Assembly (NCBI GenBank): GCA_037447605.1
Contig: CM074806.1
Span: 2,407,089 to 2,456,112 of the forward strand
Length of the DNA: 49,024 nt
Origin: Zygnema circumcarinatum
Taxonomy: Eukaryota > Streptophyta > Zygnematophyceae > Zygnematales > Zygnemataceae
Direction: 5' to 3'
Shown: piece by piece, positions 33,112-44,244 of the stretch
Numbering within the stretch: the first letter of the stretch is position 1
Layout: every line of letters starts with the position of its first letter
Translations under genes and position numbers: made by a program
Notes under the pieces: model-generated
Seen by the model: the letters and a program-made list of their open reading frames with translations, nothing else
Databases searched by the model: none
What the model was told of the DNA's origin: nothing

Positions 33112-33257
33112 AGTCTCATGCCGCGATCGGAAGCAGTACGGAGACGTGCCGTACGCAGGGCCGTATCGTACAGTACGTCTCTGTCCGTAGACCGTACTTC
33201 AAACAACACGGCCATGGAACCGTGAAACCACACCCTATCCTAACGCCCCTTAAAAAG

Positions 33258-34192
33258 GGGTAGTGATATTTCCACCCCTTTTTTGGATCCAAACACCCCT
33301 TCCCGGTCGGGCAGATTTCAAAAAGGATTAAAAACGGAAAATGCTTTTTTCACACCTTTTTGGAATCGATACCCACCCTCCATTGGCAGATTGTATTTTT
33401 GCGAAATAAGGAAAATTATAACCCTTCACTCCATTTGAATATCCTGCCTACCTGAATTTTTTTTCACGCGTGCGGTCAATCGCAGCCGTCGATTCCCTCG
33501 CAGATCGCAACGAGGCAGATCACTATTTGATCTGCAGCCGGGCTCGTTCACAGCGACTGGCACGGGCCCACGTATCCCGCCAAAGTCGTCTAAAAAAATT
33601 GTCCGTACAAATATCGTACGGTCGTTCCAAAAATTTTGTACATTGAGAGTTTGGACCAATCAAAATTTTCCACGTCAAAAATTTAACACGTGGCAAATGT
33701 TGATTGGCTGGGAGCTGACAATAGAACAAGATCTCGGGCCGAGGTACGAGCGCACTCGCACGTGCAATCCGGCTTTGACGGGACTCGTGGGCGCTTTCCA
33801 TTCGCTGAGATCAAGCCCGGCTGCAGATCGAACGGTGATCTGCAGTGGTGCGATCTGCGAGGGAATCGACAGCTGCGATTGACACACACGTGTTAAGGAC
33901 GGACACCCGCGAACGATCTCGTGGCGGACGGATCTTCCGCTCCGAGCGGATTCGGGCAGGCAGATATTTCTTTCCCTCAAAAAAAAATTCAGGTAGGCGG
34001 GATACAGTATTCAAAATGCGGTGACGGGGTATCATTTTCCTTGGTTAGCAAAAATAAAATCAGCCGACGGAAGGTGGGTATCGATTCCAAAAAGGTGTGA
34101 AAAAAGCATTTTCCTTTTTTAATCCCTTTTGAAATCTGCCCGGCCGGGAAGGGGTGTTTGGATCCAAAAAAGGGGTGGAAATATCACTACCC
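33258..34192. mobile_element. Long-TIR non-autonomous DNA transposon (MULE- or hAT-like), with TSD TTAAAAAG
   Basis: The ends are inverted copies beginning GGGTAGTGATATTTCCACC. The 8-bp duplication TTAAAAAG flanks both sides (33250-33257 and 34193-34200), extendable to 9 bp if one terminal base is reassigned. The arms extend inward more than 300 bases (33258 to about 33590; about 33775 to 34192), with a block of about 90 bp missing from the left arm. The centre holds no transposase frame. Long arms with 8-9 bp duplications suggest a Mutator-like or hAT element mobilised in trans. Confidence 0.85.
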
Positions 34193-34200
34193 TTAAAAAG

Positions 34201-35534
34201 TTGAAAGTTGAAAGTTGAAGGTTTGTGCTTTCGCATGATTATTGTTTGACCCGCGGGCCCGCCCCAACGCCCGTCACCCTCCCGTAGGGCCGTACGGCCG
34301 TACAGGCCAACCGCCAGATTTTTCCAGATCGCGCTCCCCGATGTCGGCAGCCGCCGAACGGCCGAATGGCCGAATGGTGCCGCGTCACGGCCAGGCGGGA
34401 CCCCATCATTGGCCGCCGGCGGCACGTGGACCCCCGCGGCCGCCACGCAGCGCCAGCGCGGCCGCGCGCGGGCGGGCGGGGATAGGCCCAGGGCAGGGGA
34501 CCGCTCGTGCTCCGCCACGCCGTCCGTAGGCCGTACTTCAGATACGAACGTAACCGTACGTACTGCACTAAGGACCTATGCCGTACTGAAATCGGTACGA
34601 TCTCATTCCGTGCTCGGAAGCGGTACGGAGATTCTTCGTACGAATCGTCATACGGAACCCAAGCGAGCCGGTACTGTACAGTACAGTACTCAGAAGCGGT
34701 ACCGTACGGACGCTTGTGGCCGTCGCGGTGCCAGTCGGTCGGCAGAATCGCTTTCGGGCGATCGCGTCTCGTCCCGCGGAAGTTGGAAGGGAGGCGGGGA
34801 TCGAGGGGACTCAGGGGGCACCCGCCGGAAAATATCTCAATTCGATAAAGATGGGCGAGGGATAACGGGCCGCGGAAAACGTTTTCGTATGCCTAGCTGC
34901 CCGAACTGCCCGTTCAACCTGCCCAAACAAGCTGCCCGGACGCAATGCGGTCGCCCGGACGGGCGCGCGGTTGAGGTTTTTTGACCCCATCTGCCCCTGC
35001 CCGGCCTCTCCGCTTTCGCCATCGCCGAGGGGGACCGGCGCCCAAAAGTCTCCCTCCACTGCCCGTTGCCCGCGGTCTGCGGTCTGCCCCACGTGAAGGG
35101 CGCTTTTTCCGTCCGACGTGGCGGCCGACGGCGAGGGGCGCGTGGGCCCCCTCCCTCTGACACGCGCTGGCTCCTTCAGCCGTACCGTACGGCCGGCCTT
35201 CCACGTACGGGCGCGGTAGGTTGCTGGGGCGGCCCCTCCGCCGGCAGGGTTTTTTTGAGTCCTAGTCCGACCGCAAACCCTGCGTTGTAGAAAGCTCTTT
35301 CGGCAGATAAGACGACGGACGATTGCCCTCCTGCTCCACGGCCGGCAAGAGGGAGAGGAGAGATAGAAAAGAGAGATAAAAAGAGGGGAGAGAGAGGGGC
35401 AGAAGGAGAGGACCCAGAGCGTTGTGTAAGGGGAGCACGGAGAGGACAGGGGCAAGGGCGCAAGTGCTTGCTTCGAGAATTTCTGACCGTTTCCTCAGTC
35501 CTGAAGGTGTTCAAGAGTGGTGGGAGTGGCCGAA
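34201..35534. promoter_or_regulatory. GC-rich upstream region of the glyoxalase gene with GTAC block
   Basis: No coding exon is seen. 34532-34707 has 13 GTAC tetramers in 176 bp, many within CCGTACGG-like palindromes. 34810-34970 is the inverted copy of the 23.9-kb repeat. 35320-35420 is purine-rich (GAGA/AGAG), a common plant core-promoter or 5' leader feature just before the start codon. Confidence 0.5.
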
Positions 35535-37681
35535 ATGGCGGGTCAAGACTGGAAAGTGCAGACTTATGGGCAGGGGGATGGTCCACTGAGGCTTACTGCT
35601 CTGAATCATATTTCAAGAAATTGTTCATCTGTTGAGGATTCTATTCATTTCTACTCCAAAGTGCTTGGTTTTGTTCAAATCAAGCGGCCTAACTCGTTCG
35701 ACTTTGACGGTGCATGGTAAGTTACAGATGATTGGAATATGGTTCTGGAATTGCGCCTATTGCTGTATGCGGTATGTTGCTCTGTGGTTCCTGCGTGCGG
35801 GAAAGGGAAGAGTACGAGAGATTGAGGAGGGGAGGGGGAGGAGAAACAGGCAAAAGGGAGTCTGAGAAACGTGCCAAGTGTGTGTTGTATTTTTCTCCTG
35901 TGGTTCATCCAGATATATCGTAGTCGTATTACTTGGGATGAATGGAAACACTCCTGGCTGATGTGTTCCTGTATTTTGCCTGCTCCTCCGCGTTTTCTCA
36001 TGCGTTTGGTCATTGACCGAACATTTTTTTTCCCTTTTTTTTTTCAATTTGTTCCCTCATGTTGCTATACATGTTGTGCTTGGTGCGAGACTGACGGCCA
36101 CGCTTCAGTCATGTTTGAGGGAGGATCCTTGCTATTCTGAGAGCTCTGGACTTACATTTCTGCTATTTTGGATCTTTCAGCCGGCTTCTGAAGCAATGCT
36201 GGGTTGGTTTCTTGGATAATTGAGATGTCGTTGTCTGTTCTGAAGTTGTCAGAATTTTGTAAATAGGATAGTAGAGAGGGCCATACTTGCTAGGCATGCA
36301 TTTCCAGGGCTCAGTAGCGCTGGTAGCATGCAGCAATAGAGAAGCTTAAGCTGCGTTATGTTTCCAAGGAACGAGGATAAGTGCTGTTTTGATGTGTTTC
36401 CTCAGAGAACATAGTCGAGCGGGTTTAGATGAGAAGGTTAATAGGATCCTTTCTACTTTTTTGCTGGTTACTGCTCAGGTTCAGCTTATGGCGACCGGGG
36501 TCTTGGCCTGGCCGCCAAACGGCCCCTACTTGAGCAAAGCTTTTAGTAAAACTGTAAAAAGGAGCAGACCCTTTTTTGCCATTGTTGGGGCTACTGTCCA
36601 GTCTTCCAGTGCGTGCTAGAGCTGAGATCAGAGTACGTTTGATGCAATTCTGTTCGCTGTTGAGGATTTGAAATGCTTTTGGTGGAATCAGTTGCCTATT
36701 TATTGTAGTCAGGTGTCTGTTGCTTAGCAGTTTTATCCATTTATTTTGGCAGTTAAGTTTTTTCGGTTTTTATAGATGCGTAGCGTCAGTTGATCGCATT
36801 GCCAGCTTAGGGCTTGTGTTGTGAGCTCATGTCAGCGATGAAAGAAGTCACAGCTTCTGCTTTTGTGTCCATTTTGCCTCGTCTATTTTTCAGCTTCTTG
36901 AACGATGAGTGTGTCGGTTGATTCCTGATCGTTGCTGTGGGGTTATGTTTTGTGCAGGCTCTTTAATTACGGGATTGGCATCCATCTTTTGAAGGACGAT
37001 AATCTGGACCCGAACAACCGGCAATTAATGCCCATTGAGCCCAAAGCCGATCACATCTCTTTCCAGGTTGGTCTGCTGCTCCTTCGAGGACTTGCCTGCC
37101 CCATTATAAGGCTGCCGATACATGAGAAATCACTTTGACAATGCTTTCAAGTCGAAGCTTTGCATTAGCTGCGTAGGTGATGGATATTGACATGTCTTCG
37201 TTGTGTGCCACAGTGTGAGGATATAACGGCGGTCGAAATTGGTTTGCGGGAGTTGAACATACCCTTCAAGCGGCAAGTGGTGGAGGAGGGAGGAGTTTTA
37301 GTGGATCAGCTATTTTTCCATGATCCTGATAATCATATGATTGAAATTTGCAACTGTCAGCTGCTTCCGGTGGAGCCCCTCTCTACCTGTACACCGTGTC
37401 GACTCATCTCAAGCCTGTCAGGAGTAGGATTAGGAGCCGCAGCTGGAGGAGATGAGCCTGCAGGCCTTCGAAAACGTCCTTCATCGAATCATTTGGCGGC
37501 TGCTGCCATGGCAGTTTCCCTGCTTTCGGGTTTGACTCCAGATGTGCAGAAGGAATCGGTCGGGGAGGCGTGGGAGAGGAGTGTTAGGGGCGGGGAATCA
37601 AATCAGCCAAATGCTATGTACATACTGCAAAAGTCTCAACAGGAGGAGAGGCAGAGGGACGAAGTCTCGCCCTGTGCTTAG
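35535..37681 (+). CDS. Glyoxalase I-like protein (vicinal oxygen chelate fold)
   Basis: Three exons: 35535-35716, 36958-37066 and 37214-37681, total 759 nt, 252 residues. All are GT-AG, with phases 2 and 0. LNHISRNCSSVEDSIHFYSKV gives the first beta-alpha-beta module with a metal-site His. FDGAWLFNYGIGIHLL, KADHISFQ and VDQLFFHDPDNHMIEICNC supply the second His and the C-terminal Glu. This matches the plant glyoxalase-I-like family of single-domain VOC proteins; the substrate is not certain, and these are not all true lactoylglutathione lyases. The conserved fold ends near residue 155, and the remaining 95 residues are a low-complexity, probably disordered tail rich in Ser, Glu and Gln. There is no transit peptide. 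The first intron is long (1.24 kb). Confidence 0.92.
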
Positions 37682-37765
37682 TCTTCCTTGAGACACTTCC
37701 GTATTCGACTGTTCAAGACTGATTTTCGTTTGAATCCCAGACATACACATGTCTGACGCTTGCAG

Positions 37766-37837
37766 GAAGGTGGGGATTCGAACTTCCGTCACCAGATCAA
37801 TTTGCCGATTATGAGCCGCTCCGAAAGGGCGTCCTTC
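37766..37837 (-). ncRNA. tRNA-like sequence with CAU in the loop, probably a pseudo-tRNA
   Basis: The 72-nt minus-strand segment starts GAAGGAC and ends CACCTTC (five pairable bases). It contains CTCATAA, which resembles a Met or Ile2 anticodon loop, and GTTCGAATCC, which fits a T-loop and pol III B box. The T-stem and anticodon stem pair poorly and the D-arm is not recognisable. It lies in the 3' region of the glyoxalase gene. Confidence 0.3.
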
Positions 37838-39780
37838 AAATGGAGGGTTGTGATTCTAGATGATATACTGTAAGGCAGGATGAGCAGCACGCGCAGATAG
37901 GAGGGTGCTGGTAGGATTGTGTGTAAGTAGCAGTGTAAATTGAGCGCCCATTTTGAGTAGCGGGCTGGAGGAGGGGTGGTTCCGCATGGTCGGCCCCCCT
38001 GCAACAGTTTCTTGCCACTGCGGCTTCCCTCTCTGCTTGCGGGGTGCTCTCAGTCTGTGCCTCCTCTCAGATCGCAGCTGGCCTGAGAAGTTTGTTCACC
38101 TTCTCCTCTCAGCTCGTAGCTGGCCTGAGAAGTTTGTTCGCAATAGTGCGGGAATTCGAAATTGGAACATTCTTTGCTCGGGGGGTTGCGCCTTAGGCGG
38201 TAGAGTGTTAGATTTCGCGCCTGTTTTCGAGCCTTTTAGATTTTTTTTTGTTGATTGGTTCTAGCCTGCATGTGCAGATTGCACATTCGTTTATTTTTGA
38301 GCAATGTTGTTGCTGGCGTTTCCTTCTGGAAGGTGGATGCATGGGTATGTATGTGTGCTTGTGCATGTGTTTTAAAGGAGAGATTCTGGATGAAAAATGC
38401 AGTTCGCCACGAGCAATTTGATTTGTCCTTCTCGATGTGGCACGTGTACAAGTTCCTACTAAACTCTGTCTTGACTTTGGTGTTGACATGATGACTGCAT
38501 CTCTAAGAGGATTCAGAACCAAAAAGTGCCTGCAGAGAGTCGCCCTGACGAGGCACGAACGTCAGCCGATGTGCAGATACCGCACAGCTTGACAGGCCCC
38601 TCGCTCGCTCGCTATCTCCCTCCCTCTAGGGCGTGGAACAAAGCAAGCTTGCTGACGGACAAGCCTGCCATACTGCCGGCCGGCCGGTAGCCAGCCACTA
38701 GCCAGGGCTGCCTGCCGGCCGCCACCTGCGAGCAGCCGTGCCGGTCCGGCGGTCCGGCGAGAACTCGCCGACACTTTTCGGGACGGACTGTTTGCGGCGG
38801 AAACCACGCGGACTGCGAAACACGCGTGTCCGACATAAGATAAAAAACATAGCCATAATAATCGTCAGTGCCGCACGGCCCCCTAGGATTATGGCACTGG
38901 AGACAAATCTCCTGCCAGTCGGATACCCAAACCGTCCGGCGGTGCGCTCCACGGCGACGGCGCGATCCACCTGCGGCACAAGAATCCCGCCCGCCTGGCG
39001 TGTGCCGCGCCATCAAGGTCCAGATCTCCGCAGGGCGCCACGCGCCGCCCGCTCGGGCCGTACCCCTCCGTACAGGAAATTTGGGATACGACTCGACTCG
39101 ACTCGACTCGACTCGACTCGACTCGACTTGACTCGACTCGACTCGACTCGACTCGAGTTGACTGGACGGTTCCCGGATCCCCTCCCTCCCTGCTCCATGC
39201 CCCGTCCGTCCCTCCGTGCGTCCGCCCGCCGTCCGGCGCGACTGCGGAACGCGCGTCCAACACGCGGCGGGCGGGCAGCGTCGCGGCGCCAACTGGAACT
39301 GCGACCGCGCTGGCTGCCGCATGTGCCGCGTCCCCGCGACTGGGCGCCACGTGGCACGCGCGTGAGAGCGCCGTTCGCGCAGGAAGGTCGCCACGTCAGC
39401 GCGCGCGTCCGGATATGGATGACTGCCCGAGGCGCCTCCGCGGCACGTGGCAGCGGTCCGGGCAGCAAATGATTCGTTTCCTAATTTTCACTCGCTGTCC
39501 GGAACCGCATTCCGGCAAATCATTTTTCTTTAAACGCTTCCCATTCGCCGAGGGGCGTGCGGACGTCGAAGATATTTCCAGATTTATTTCCGGTAGTCTG
39601 CCCGGCTCTTCCGGGCAGATCTTTGCAGCGCTGCCTGCAGCCTCTGCAACTCCCCTGTCATCCGGGTCTCTGCAGGAGCGGCCAGGGGCGCTGGCTTTGC
39701 TCTGGGAGGGGCGAGCAAGCAGGTTTGGACCAATCTTGAGGAAACATTTTCCTTGTGTCCGGTTGTTCCCTGCCGCCACC
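37838..39780. promoter_or_regulatory. LIR1: Intergenic and upstream region of LIR1
   Basis: No exon is recognised. 39091-39155 is an ACTCG pentanucleotide array. The 450 bases before the start are GC-rich and carry ACGT-core elements: GCCACGTGGC (39346-39355), CCACGTCAG (39391-39399) and CACGTGGC (39444-39451). These are G-box-type sites bound by bZIP and bHLH factors that act in light responses, in keeping with the gene downstream. Confidence 0.55.
39091..39155. repeat. ACTCG pentanucleotide microsatellite, 13 units
   Basis: Thirteen head-to-tail ACTCG units run here, one reading ACTTG (39126-39130). The array ends in AGTTG, which is partly palindromic with the array. Long open frames on both strands here are only translations of the repeat. 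Confidence 0.95.
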
Positions 39781-41635
39781 ATGCAGGCTCTCGGGAGCAG
39801 TTTCCACGCTGTTTGCCTGCCAGCATCTGTTTCTGGCGGCCGAAGTAATGTGGCAAGCAGGCGGTCTCAGCAGAGGATGCAGCAGAAGAAGAATAGTTAT
39901 GCAGGACCATCTGCACTGTTCGGGTGGCTAGCTCCGAAGGCCCCTCAAGCCGAGGAGCTTCAAGTTTTTGAATACGATCCTGAAAAGAGGTAAACAGTTC
40001 ATTGTTGATTGTCCAAGCACTCGGAGCTCGTGTCACCTGCTTGTTGACGGGAAGGATGGCATGTTATCGTACCTTCTTCGATGCTGAGTGTATCACATTC
40101 TGAGGCTGTGTTACAGAATCATTGCTGACAACGGCATTTCGAACGGTGCTTGTATCTCTGCGCGTTGGTTGCAAAGTCATCTTGGTAATGGTTTGCGTTG
40201 GTGCCGATTGCTAACCAGCATTGTTTGGTCGTCGAAGACCAGTTTCCAGTTGATGCGGTTTTGTGAAACGAGCCATCACACTGTTGGTCGGTCCACTGGC
40301 TGTTTGCTCCGACAGTTTTCAAATTATTGGAACCCTCCCTCTTGTACATTGTTGTCGTATGAGTGTTTTTGCTTTTTGAATAAAGTCTGTCGTGTGCTTT
40401 GCCCTTTATCCTTTGTCGTTTTTACAACTTTCAACGCGGGCTTGTGAGCAGGTAACTTGTGAAATGACGGCTGAAGTTTTGCTTTCCTTCTTTGCTAGAT
40501 GCGTGTGCATGACCAAAGATGCAGAATCATGTCGAATGGGATGTTTTTCGTTTTTGTACGACGGCCTGCTTCTGTACTTTTGCTGTCTCCCATTTTCGAT
40601 CTTGGAAGAAGCAGCACTAGCAAATTCTCTCCCCTGATCATGTCCTTGCTTCGGTGGCCAATGACTGTTAGTGCATTGAGATGACAGCTACAATAAACCT
40701 GGCCTTGCTCTATGGAAATAAATGAATTGTTGAGTTCTGTACGTTCTTCAGGTGTTGCTGGAGATGTTCTCTATCGTATTTTTCTCCTCACATGCTCTGG
40801 CCAGGAATTTTTCTTTTTCAGTGTGTTTCCTGCCGAGGCATGTGAGGAGATCGGAGGGGACGCATGTGATGTCAATATGGGACCTGAGGTGAAGCTCCCT
40901 CCTCGGAAAGAAACTCCTGTGGAACGGCCAACGGGTCCTGATCGTGAGACTATCTCGTATGACGGCCCAAAGACGTGAGTACCATTACAATGGCTTTCGG
41001 ATTTCACTACTTTCAGTCGCTCATGCATATAGGAAAATTTGAAGCGGCTCTTTATGTGCTCTTATACACTGAACTATCATTCACAATCCCTTTTAGTTGG
41101 AGGCATTTTTGCATTTTCCATTTCCATATCCAGAATGTCATTAATAGATGGAAGCTTGTCAATTTCAAGTACTGGGGGTGGTGTTTGGCAAGTGAACGCT
41201 GTGATTTGGGGCATGGTAGAAGAAAGTTGAAGAAAGAGTTTGACTTGGTTGATCTGCTGCTTCTACTTCAGCTATATTTCGAATTGCCAGTATCTTTTTA
41301 TCGTTGGAATCGTAATAATGGTGATAAGATGCTGCCGGCTACCACAGTCTTGGTCCTCGTATTTTTTTTTATATCAGAATGAGTTCCTTCCTAAAACACT
41401 GGATTCAATTCCATTGCGCTATTTCTTTAGCAAAGAAAATTTGCGAAAACAAACAATTGGTAGATCGTTGTGCCAATTTCACAAATTTGGAAAAGAGCAT
41501 TCACTCATGGTTTTGGCATCTTCTCTCCACCATTCTTTCTCAAACTGCAGGGTATTTCCAGGTGAAGCCTGCGATGAGCTTGGTGGGGAATTTTGTGAGC
41601 CCAGTTATCAGGAAGGGGTCGGCAAGTCGCAATGA
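39781..41635 (+). CDS. LIR1: Light-regulated protein LIR1, chloroplastic
   Basis: Three exons: 39781-39989, 40822-40974 and 41551-41635, total 447 nt, 148 residues, both introns phase 2. The first 50 residues are Ser/Arg/Gln-rich without acids, a chloroplast transit peptide. The mature part has two copies of the LIR1 motif: VFPAEACEEIGGDAC (71-85) and VFPGEACDELGGEFC (122-136), with the conserved ending EPSYQEGVGKSQ. In rice and Arabidopsis, LIR1 binds leaf-type ferredoxin-NADP reductase and helps attach it to thylakoid partners TIC62 and TROL, under light control. Each motif copy begins one base into its own exon, suggesting exon duplication. G-box elements upstream fit light regulation. Confidence 0.94.
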
Positions 41636-43329
41636 GCTACATCATGTCATAATTTCTCCCCCGTATCCCTTTTAAGAGGCACGTTCTCTGATGCGCAAGG
41701 CGAGATGTCGCTTGAAAGTTTGTAAAGTGGTATATTGAATTATGCCATAATCTGTCAAATTGTAGTTTTAAGTTTTGTACCAAACAGGAAGCGTGATAGC
41801 CTTCCATCTGCATGCATACATTGTTCATGAGGCTAAACGTGCCTTCTGAGACGCAGTCATTAACTGTTGGTTATAAGTTATTGCAAATGTGGGACATGTA
41901 CTTCCTCCCAACCAGCGAAAATGGTCGGTCTGACGTATTCGTTATTGACATGGAGTATGGCTCTGTTCAGACTGAACTAGCAACTTTCACATAGTGCAAC
42001 TCCAACTTTTGCAACACATGAGCAATACATTGCTAGTTGTAGCTGGAATGCGTGCAGCTTGGTGTGTCGCGCTGTAGGTGGAGGGGCAGCAGCAGACAGT
42101 AGCCTTCAGGCTGAGAGACACAAACAGAAAACGCCGGCAGTTAAATGGGCGCCAGCTACCGGTCTTCGTATGTTGGAAAGTGGGTAGTAGAGCCTTCGGA
42201 AGGCTGCAGAGGGGGAAACGATCCTGGCATGGATATAGAAACGGCTGCAGGGAGAAAGATACGGCTTCTAGTGCTAGCCGGGATCCGGCCTCTGCAGTCA
42301 AGCGTGGCGTTCTTGACAGTTGCAAACAGCATCCTAGCGGAAGTCGGTGTGGGGAGAGTGGCCTGCCCAACGCAGGACAGCTATGCGACCTTTCCGCAGC
42401 AGCAGTGAGTTCCCAGAGGTGCATGAGCGGCTAAGGTCATGCAAAGGTTGCCTACATTAAACAAACCGCGGTTGTGGAAGGCGCACAGCATTTCAGAAGG
42501 AAAGAAAGCTTGTAGGCTTACGCTTTGCACTGCTGGACAGTGGACAGCCTCAAGCTCTAGTGTGAGCAGTGCCCCTGAATGTCTCTCATATCGTGGGCCT
42601 GATCTACTTTGTTCTTTACAGCAAGGGGCCACTTCTTAGTACGAGTGAACTCTGCGTGTGAACGCATGGGACTACAGTGAAAGATACTCCATCGCGAGTT
42701 TCCATACATTGACGGGGCAAGGTGTACCAATGTGGCAAGGCAATTGCAACATGACCACAACGCCCTTGCAATACATTCCCTCCCTCCACATGCAAGCGAC
42801 AGGGAAAGGCGTAGAAACATGCATAGTGCAGGCGTGTTTCCATGCCTTCACCAGCAAATGATCTGATTGAAGTGGCCAGAAGAGATGACTTGAAATGTGC
42901 ATCACGATTTAGTGGACAAAATACAATAACTTCAAAACGCTGGGAAGTACTATAAAGTTGGGATTTACTATGTGACCAAAGCCGCACGGCCAGCAATGTC
43001 CCCAAAGCTGCAAAATTACTTGATGGACGTCTCTGGGAAGAGGCAGCTATAGGTCGCTCAATTGTTGACATAAGGAGGAGGTAACTTTTCTTGCGCGGCG
43101 GTTCAATTTGGGAGGTCCGCAGATTACGGGAAAAATTCTAGGCTCTTTTGGAAAAGTACAAAAGCGTGGTAAGGAGGTACAGTGATGAATCAAAGGACTC
43201 GGGATCAGCAACAGGATCAAGACACTCAATGCATGAACATACTAACAAAAGTTGCGGCAGAAGAGCTTCATTTTAAGCCTACCACTTGAACGACACAACT
43301 TCATTAAGAGTACAAATGAATTTAGCTGC
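41636..43329. other. Intergenic region between LIR1 and EBP2
   Basis: This contains the LIR1 3' region and the EBP2 3' region. An 87-codon open frame at 42145-42408 (+), preceded by a possible acceptor at about 42078, has no recognised homology. I call no gene here. Confidence 0.45.
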
Positions 43330-44244
43330 TCAGGTCTTGGACCTCATTTGCTGTCTCCGAGCCTTGCCAGGCCGTTGAACTTTGCCTTTGTTTCCTCCCA
43401 CTGATTTACCCGTTCCTGCACCTTTCCTGCCCTTTTCGAACCTACGATCCCTCTTGTTTGCCTTAAAGTCCGACATGTCACCTGCTGAATCTGCGTCGTT
43501 CTGCTTTATTAGCCTTTTCCTTCCACCAAAACCGAATTTTGTATTTTTTGACTGCCTCTTCTTAGAAATCCCTCCAGAGCCCTTGGATTGCTCTTGTCCT
43601 CTTGACATACCCTTCCCTGACCTCTCCCCCCTGCCTCCCCCCATCCCCCCCCCTTGCAAATCAACAGGAAAATCTTCCTCTCCTCCTTTGTACCCGCTAT
43701 TTTCCCTATCCTTACGCCATTTTTTCACAGATTCTATCGAATCCTTCTTCTCTTTCGCCCGTTCCTTCAGTTTCTCCGCCTGCACCTCCTTCGCATACCT
43801 CTTCGTCTGCCTCTGCTTGCGTCTCTCCTCCGCTTCTGCCAGCTGGCGCTGCTCTGCCAGCAAGGCGCTCCTAACACGTTCCATGTGTGCATCTCCCTTC
43901 ACCATCTCAGCATAGTAATCACTCGGCCGCAATACAGGAACCCCCTTCTCTTGCAACCGAGTATAGGCCATTTGCGCCGCCGCCAGTGCCTGCGCATACA
44001 GAGCCGCCTCCCGAACAAGGTCATCGCTCGCGTCCACCTTCTCCACTTCCATTCCTTCGTCTGCTGGAACAACTAGGCTTTCCAGCCATTCAATGTCTGT
44101 GGGCCAGGAAATATCTTCCAACTTCTCATGCAACGCCTCAGTGTTGTACACCGCGTTAGCCTTTGGCGCCGCAAGCTCTTCCAATTCGTCCTCGCCCTCC
44201 GAATTACCGTCCGAGGACGTCGCAATGTCGTCCTCCTCCGCCAT
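43330..44244 (-). CDS. EBP2: rRNA-processing protein EBP2
   Basis: A single uninterrupted frame encodes 304 residues; the start chosen is the first ATG (44244), MAEEDDIATSSDG. An acidic N-terminus is followed by the Ebp2 domain (EALHEKLEDISWPTDIEWLE, DLVREAALYAQALAAAQMAY, GVPVLRPSDYYAEMVK, DAHMERVRSALL). A highly charged coiled coil follows (QRQTKRYAKEVQAEKLKER), then a basic Gly/Arg/Lys-rich nucleolar tail. EBP2 is needed in the nucleolus for 27S pre-rRNA processing and 60S assembly. The absence of introns contrasts with every other gene here. Teloboxes just upstream match the usual promoter of plant ribosome-biogenesis genes. Confidence 0.95.
   Translation of the reverse strand: MAEEDDIATSSDGNSEGEDELEELAAPKANAVYNTEALHEKLEDISWPTDIEWLESLVVPADEGMEVEKVDASDDLVREAALYAQALAAAQMAYTRLQEKGVPVLRPSDYYAEMVKGDAHMERVRSALLAEQRQLAEAEERRKQRQTKRYAKEVQAEKLKERAKEKKDSIESVKKWRKDRENSGYKGGEEDFPVDLQGGGMGGGRGERSGKGMSRGQEQSKGSGGISKKRQSKNTKFGFGGRKRLIKQNDADSAGDMSDFKANKRDRRFEKGRKGAGTGKSVGGNKGKVQRPGKARRQQMRSKT

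Noticed and set aside
38612-39394. 260-codon minus-strand frame with SRVESS repeats
   Set aside because: The repeat is just a translation of the ACTCG microsatellite; no flanking similarity or splice support.
42145-42408. 87-codon open frame between LIR1 and EBP2
   Set aside because: No recognisable family, no clear splice partners, average-looking composition; insufficient to call a gene.
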